From CAYXXN01 sp964469055 (lineage in GTDB: Bacteria > Acidobacteriota > Thermoanaerobaculia > Multivoradales > JAHEKO01): DNA of 8,193 nt. The stretch spans positions 1-8,193 of the forward strand of contig CAYXXN010000124.1 of the NCBI GenBank assembly GCA_964469055.1. The letters are read 5' to 3'. The notes under the pieces are model-generated. The model did no database searches and was not told where the DNA came from. It saw nothing but the letters and a program-made list of their open reading frames with translations. The stretch's first letter is position 1, and each line of letters begins with the position of its first letter. Positions 4,965 to 8,193 of this stretch are shown in pieces. A program made the position numbers and the translations under genes.

Positions 4965-6740
4965 GTGGCGCTGCGCCGACGCGACCTCCTTGCCGTCCTC
5001 GCCGCGCTCCTCGTGCTCGTCGCTTGCGAGGGCCGCAGCGACTCCGCCCGCCTCCACGACCTCTTCGCCGGCGAGTGGCAGGCGCGGCTGGAGGAGAACC
5101 CACTGCTGGCCACCTCGGTCGGCGTGCACGACTTCGACGACCGCTTGCCAGCCCTGGCGCCCGCCGACCTCGAGCGGCGGCGAAAGCTCACCGAGGGCTT
5201 CCTGCGCGAGCTCGTGGGCATCGACCGGGAGCGCCTCGACCCCGGCGACGACCTCAACGCCCAGATCTTCCAGGGCCAGCTCGAGGACGCCCTGGCCGCC
5301 CATCGCTTCAAGGACTACGAGATCCCCTTCAACGCCGACTGGGGCTTCTACAGCTCCTTCGCGCGGCTGCCCTTCGAGATGCCCTTCGCCTCGGTGCGCG
5401 ACTACGAGAACTACCTCGCCCGCCTGCGGGAGTGGCCACGCTACGTCGGCCAGCAGGTCGACCTGATGCGCCAGGGGATCGGGCGCGGCATGACCCAGCC
5501 GCGAGTCGTGCTCGCCGGCATCGAGGTTAACTTCGCGACCCACATCGTCGAGGACCCGGAGACGAGCGTCTTCTGGACGCCGTTCGCCGAGTTTCCCGTC
5601 GGTGTGCCGGAGGGCGAGCGGGGCCGACTGCGGCAGAGCGCTCGTGAGGTGATCCTGGGCAACGTCGTACGCGGCTACCGCACGCTGGAGGGTTTCTTCG
5701 CCAGCGAGTACCTGCCCGGCGCGCGGACGACGCTCGGCGCCTACGACCTGCCCGAGGGCCGCGCCTACTACGCGCAAAAGATCAAGGAGTTCACGACCCT
5801 CGAGATGACCCCGGAGGCGATCCACGATCTCGGCCTGCGGGAGGTCGAGCGCATCCGCGGCGAGATGCAACGGGTCATCGCCGAGGTCGGTTTCGCCGGC
5901 ACCTTCGCCGAGTTCCTCGAGTTCCTGCGCACGGATCCGCGCTTCTACGCCGCGACGCCCGAGGAGCTGCTGCTGCGGGCGGCCTGGATCGCCAAGACGA
6001 TGGACGGGAAGCTCCCGGCCTTGTTCAAGACCCTGCCGCGGCTCCCCTACACCGTCGAGCCCGTGCCGCCCGACCTGGCGCCCAAGTTCACCGGCGGGCG
6101 CTACGTCGAATCGCCCGTCGGCTCGACCCAGCCGGGCAAATACTGGGTCAACACCTACGCCTTGGAGACGCGGCCGTTCTACAACCAGGAGGCCCTCACA
6201 CTGCACGAGGCCGTGCCCGGCCATCACTTGCAGATCGCCCTCAACCAGGAACTCGAGGACCTCCCGCCCTTCCGGCGCTTCTCCTACATCTCAGCCTTCG
6301 GCGAGGGCTGGGGCCTGTATTCGGAGTGGCTGGGGCTCGAGGCGGGCTTCTACACCGACCCCTACAGCAACTTCGGGCGCCTGTCCTACGAGATGTGGCG
6401 CGCCTGCCGGCTGGCCGTCGACACCGGCCTCCACGCCATGGGCTGGAGCCGCGAGCAGGCGATGGAGTTCCTGGCCCGGAACACCGCGCTCTCGCGCCAC
6501 GAGGTTCAGACGGAGACCGACCGCTACATCTCCTGGCCCGGGCAGGCGCTAGCCTACAAGCTGGGAGAGTTGAAGATCCGCGACCTCCGCCGCCGGGCCG
6601 AGACGGCCCTGGGTCCTGCCTTCGATGTGCGCGACTTCCACGACGCCGTGCTCCGCAACGGCTCGATCCCCCTCGACGCGCTCGACCGCGTGATCGGCGA
6701 GTGGATCGAGGAGCGGAAGACCGTTGCGGCCGCGCCGTGA
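4965..6740 (+). CDS. DUF885 family lipoprotein, putative metallopeptidase-like
   Basis: From the GTG at 4965 the product has 591 residues. It begins with a lipoprotein signal: Ala-Leu-Arg-Arg-Arg-Asp, a hydrophobic core, then lipobox LVAC with Cys21 as the lipidated residue, so the mature protein should be anchored to a membrane facing the periplasm or exterior. The rest matches DUF885, whose members are about 550-600 residues. Diagnostic segments are the metal-site-like LHEAVPGHHLQ (413-423), GEGWGLYSEW (446-455) and the C-terminal ALSRHEVQTETDRYISWPGQ (508-527), plus KYWVNTY (392-398). The HExxPGHH motif and Glu-rich follow-up suggest a zinc peptidase of the Peptidase_MA clan, but family activity is poorly defined, so substrate and reaction are inference. 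It follows the kinase with an 11-nt gap (or a 4-nt overlap if the TTG at 4950 is used, giving 596 residues), implying cotranscription and coupling. No truncation is seen. Confidence 0.9.
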   Translation: MALRRRDLLAVLAALLVLVACEGRSDSARLHDLFAGEWQARLEENPLLATSVGVHDFDDRLPALAPADLERRRKLTEGFLRELVGIDRERLDPGDDLNAQIFQGQLEDALAAHRFKDYEIPFNADWGFYSSFARLPFEMPFASVRDYENYLARLREWPRYVGQQVDLMRQGIGRGMTQPRVVLAGIEVNFATHIVEDPETSVFWTPFAEFPVGVPEGERGRLRQSAREVILGNVVRGYRTLEGFFASEYLPGARTTLGAYDLPEGRAYYAQKIKEFTTLEMTPEAIHDLGLREVERIRGEMQRVIAEVGFAGTFAEFLEFLRTDPRFYAATPEELLLRAAWIAKTMDGKLPALFKTLPRLPYTVEPVPPDLAPKFTGGRYVESPVGSTQPGKYWVNTYALETRPFYNQEALTLHEAVPGHHLQIALNQELEDLPPFRRFSYISAFGEGWGLYSEWLGLEAGFYTDPYSNFGRLSYEMWRACRLAVDTGLHAMGWSREQAMEFLARNTALSRHEVQTETDRYISWPGQALAYKLGELKIRDLRRRAETALGPAFDVRDFHDAVLRNGSIPLDALDRVIGEWIEERKTVAAAP

Positions 6741-6767
6741 TCGAGCAGTAGCTCCAGGGCACCCTCT

Positions 6768-8102
6768 CTAGGGACCTCCGGAGCGCTCCGCCTCGGCGAG
6801 GAGCGCCTCGAGGTCCGAACGCTCGAGCAGGCGACCGCGCAGGACGACGGCCGTCACCCGGGCCGTGTTCCGGATGTCGGTCAGCGGGTCGGCGTCGAGG
6901 AGCACCAGGTCGGCGAGCCGGCCGGCGGCGATGGTCCCCTGGTCGCCGTCCAACCCCAGGCAGCGCGCGGGCTCCACGGTCGCGGCGCGCAGCGCCTGGG
7001 CCGGCGTCAGACCCGAGCGCACGAGGAGCTCGAGCTCATCGTGCAGGGCGGCGCCGGGCACGGCGTAGAGGTCCCCGGCCCCGCTTCCGGCCAGCACGGG
7101 CACGCCGGCGATCTCGAGCGCGCCGGCCAGCCACAGAGCGCTCCGCAGCCGGGCCACGCGGCTCGGAGAGTCGGCAGCGCCGAGGATGGTCTGCCGCTCG
7201 GCTTCCCAGCGCGAGCGCCGGGCGGCCGGAATCCAGCGCAGCCGCGGGTCGGCGAGGAACTCCTGGTCGTCGAGCCGGGCGCGCACTCGCAGCGGCAGGA
7301 GGCTCGGTGTGTGGCAGGTCCCCGCCTTCTGCGAAGCGGCGAACAGAGCCTCGCACGCTAGCGGGTCCGCACAATAGGGCTCCGGCGTGTCGCTCGGGTG
7401 ATCGATGGTCCGCTGGCCGGCCTCCGCCGCCTTGGCGGCACCCAGGGCCTCGGGCGCCGCCCCTGCCACGGGCAACCCAACGCTGGCGGCCGCCTCCATG
7501 AGCGCTGGATAGGCGCGGCGTGGCAGCTGGCCGGCGACCGCCACTAGCCGGGCTCCGCCCTCCACCAGCTGCGCCACGGCCCGGCGGGCCTCTTCGGGCG
7601 AGGCGACGGCGATCACCAGCACCGGGTTGGCGGATGCGAAGCCGCCCAGCAGGGGACCGGAGGCGAGGATCCGCGGTACCGGGGCACTGCTCTCTGCGGC
7701 CTGCTCCTCCGCCGCCCGTGCCGCCTCGAGGCTCCCGCCCAGGTCGCGGATCGCCGTCACGCCATGGGCGACGAAGATCGGCAGGATGGCCGATGCGGTC
7801 CCGGCGTCCGCCAGGACGTGCACGCGCACGTCCGTGAACCCGGGGACCAGGTACCTCTCGGCCGCCTCGACGATCCGGCTCCCGGCCGGCACACGGAGCT
7901 CGCCGGCCGCCCCCACGGCGACAATCCGCTCGCCCTCGACGAGCACCGTCTGGTCCGGGATCAGACGGCCAGCCTCGACATCGACGACGGCGGCGTGAAC
8001 GATGGCAAGGGGCTGTGCCGCGAGAGCTTCGGCCGAGAGCTCCGACGTCGGTCCAGCCCCCGCCAACCCCAGGATCGCGCACAAGGCGCGCGACCCCTTC
8101 AC
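6768..8102 (-). CDS. Exported amidohydrolase-superfamily protein with degenerate metal site (probable pseudoenzyme)
   Basis: The 444-residue product has a signal-like N-terminus (Lys2, Arg5, hydrophobic ALCAILGLAGAG; possible cut after ALA near 28). It then has the full layout of imidazolonepropionase-like amidohydrolases: beta-sandwich start AIVHAAVVDVEAGRLIPDQT (33-52), LVPGFTD (85-91), VTAIRDLGGS (115-124), and C-terminal LTPAQALRAATVEPARCLGL (365-384) with GTIAAGRLADLVLLDADPL (389-407). Normal members bind one or two metals through HxH, a carbamylated Lys, two His and an Asp. Here HxH reads RVH (Arg93, His95), the Lys position in GARLVAVAG (183-191) is Ala, the first later His (VAGAAPEAL, 212-220) is Ala, His235 (TIDH) is kept, and the usual GTD is GSG (339-341). 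Hydrolase activity is therefore doubtful. The frame is intact over its full length, arguing for a retained non-enzymatic or altered role. GTG start with a strong Shine-Dalgarno; convergent to the DUF885 gene. Confidence 0.85.
   Translation of the reverse strand: MKGSRALCAILGLAGAGPTSELSAEALAAQPLAIVHAAVVDVEAGRLIPDQTVLVEGERIVAVGAAGELRVPAGSRIVEAAERYLVPGFTDVRVHVLADAGTASAILPIFVAHGVTAIRDLGGSLEAARAAEEQAAESSAPVPRILASGPLLGGFASANPVLVIAVASPEEARRAVAQLVEGGARLVAVAGQLPRRAYPALMEAAASVGLPVAGAAPEALGAAKAAEAGQRTIDHPSDTPEPYCADPLACEALFAASQKAGTCHTPSLLPLRVRARLDDQEFLADPRLRWIPAARRSRWEAERQTILGAADSPSRVARLRSALWLAGALEIAGVPVLAGSGAGDLYAVPGAALHDELELLVRSGLTPAQALRAATVEPARCLGLDGDQGTIAAGRLADLVLLDADPLTDIRNTARVTAVVLRGRLLERSDLEALLAEAERSGGP
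6779..6790. repeat. 12-bp perfect palindrome near the convergent gene ends
   Basis: CGGAGCGCTCCG reads the same on both strands and lies inside the last codons of the amidohydrolase-like gene. About 10 bp away, CCCT-CTCT-AGGG (6762-6773) can form a small 4-bp stem across that gene's stop codon. Only 27 bp separate the two convergent stops, so these may help end both transcripts, but there is no T tract. In such GC-rich DNA a palindrome of this size may be chance. Confidence 0.25.
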
Positions 8103-8110
8103 GATGTCAC

Positions 8111-8117
8111 CCTCCTT
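8111..8117 (-). promoter_or_regulatory. Strong ribosome binding site of the amidohydrolase-like gene
   Basis: AAGGAGG on the minus strand ends 8 nt before the GTG at 8102. It is a near-perfect anti-16S complement and fixes the start, since no ATG is available nearby in that frame. It predicts efficient translation of this protein. Confidence 0.75.
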
Positions 8118-8118
8118 C

Positions 8119-8130
8119 GGCGGGCCCGCC
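8119..8130. repeat. 12-bp perfect palindrome just upstream of the amidohydrolase-like RBS
   Basis: GGCGGGCCCGCC is self-complementary and lies one base upstream of the AAGGAGG site. It could act as an operator, but its all-GC composition makes chance likely. The remaining 63 bp to the window edge show no AT-containing -10 box, so the gene's promoter is probably beyond the window or the gene belongs to an operon extending to the right. Confidence 0.2.
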
Positions 8131-8193
8131 CGTCACTCCCGGCCCGGTCGGCCTGCCCGCCTCGCGTGCCGCCCGCGCTCCCCCGAGTCGTCG

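Noticed and set aside
2512..5103. An 863-codon open frame on the minus strand covering the whole kinase gene
   Set aside because: It is the mirror of a strongly supported kinase. The kinase's abundant GAG, CTC and GCC codons read as CTC, GAG and GGC in reverse, which avoids stops. The translation has low complexity and no recognisable domain.
4659..6227. Minus-strand frame of 522 codons opposite the DUF885 gene
   Set aside because: It is antisense to clear DUF885 motifs and has no domain or ribosome site that I can see.
8133..8192. Possible C-terminal tail of an upstream minus-strand gene ending at a TGA (8133-8135)
   Set aside because: Only 19 Arg/Gly-rich codons are visible. The spacing to the next gene would suit an operon, but nothing identifies it as coding.

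Overview
The window is very GC-rich (I estimate close to 70%; not computed). It is densely coded, uses GTG and TTG starts often, and has gaps of only a few tens of bases between genes. It contains no tRNA, rRNA, CRISPR array, transposase, integrase or phage gene. A Ser/Thr kinase with helical repeats, a DUF885 lipoprotein, an exported amidohydrolase-fold protein and a stand-alone RtcB ligase together suggest a free-living, high-GC Gram-negative-like bacterium. Acidobacteriota (for example a Thermoanaerobaculia-type lineage) fits best, with Myxococcota as the alternative. This is inferred from gene style only, with no marker gene.

Left arm (1-1404, minus strand): three genes read leftwards. 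The most upstream (505-1404) encodes an exported protein with a helical N-terminal part, a long Ala/Pro linker and a compact alpha/beta C-terminal domain. Its stop overlaps the TTG start of a small ABM-like dimeric alpha/beta-barrel protein (197-508). A third gene (1-137) starts with a signal peptide and runs off the window.

Centre (1405-6740, plus strand): a 52-bp divergent region holds apparent overlapping -10 boxes for the leftward genes and for an RtcB-family RNA ligase (1457-2626). After a 101-bp gap comes a soluble Ser/Thr protein kinase with about seven degenerate TPR-like repeats (2728-4953). Its end abuts or overlaps the start of a DUF885 lipoprotein (4965-6740), so the two are probably cotranscribed and translationally coupled.

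Right arm (6741-8193, minus strand): convergent to the DUF885 gene, with 27 bp between stops, is an exported protein of the imidazolonepropionase-like amidohydrolase superfamily (6768-8102). It keeps the fold signatures but appears to have lost most of its metal ligands. It is the most unusual protein here and a candidate pseudoenzyme. Its start is preceded by a textbook Shine-Dalgarno sequence.

Two translation-start styles coexist. The amidohydrolase, the DUF885 gene and the 505-1404 gene have Shine-Dalgarno sequences. The RtcB, kinase and 1-137 genes lack one and have a TAnnnT-like box 6-13 nt before the start, as expected for leaderless or near-leaderless mRNAs. No multi-gene defence, biosynthetic or mobile system is evident. 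The genes look like ordinary chromosomal content with a few odd members.
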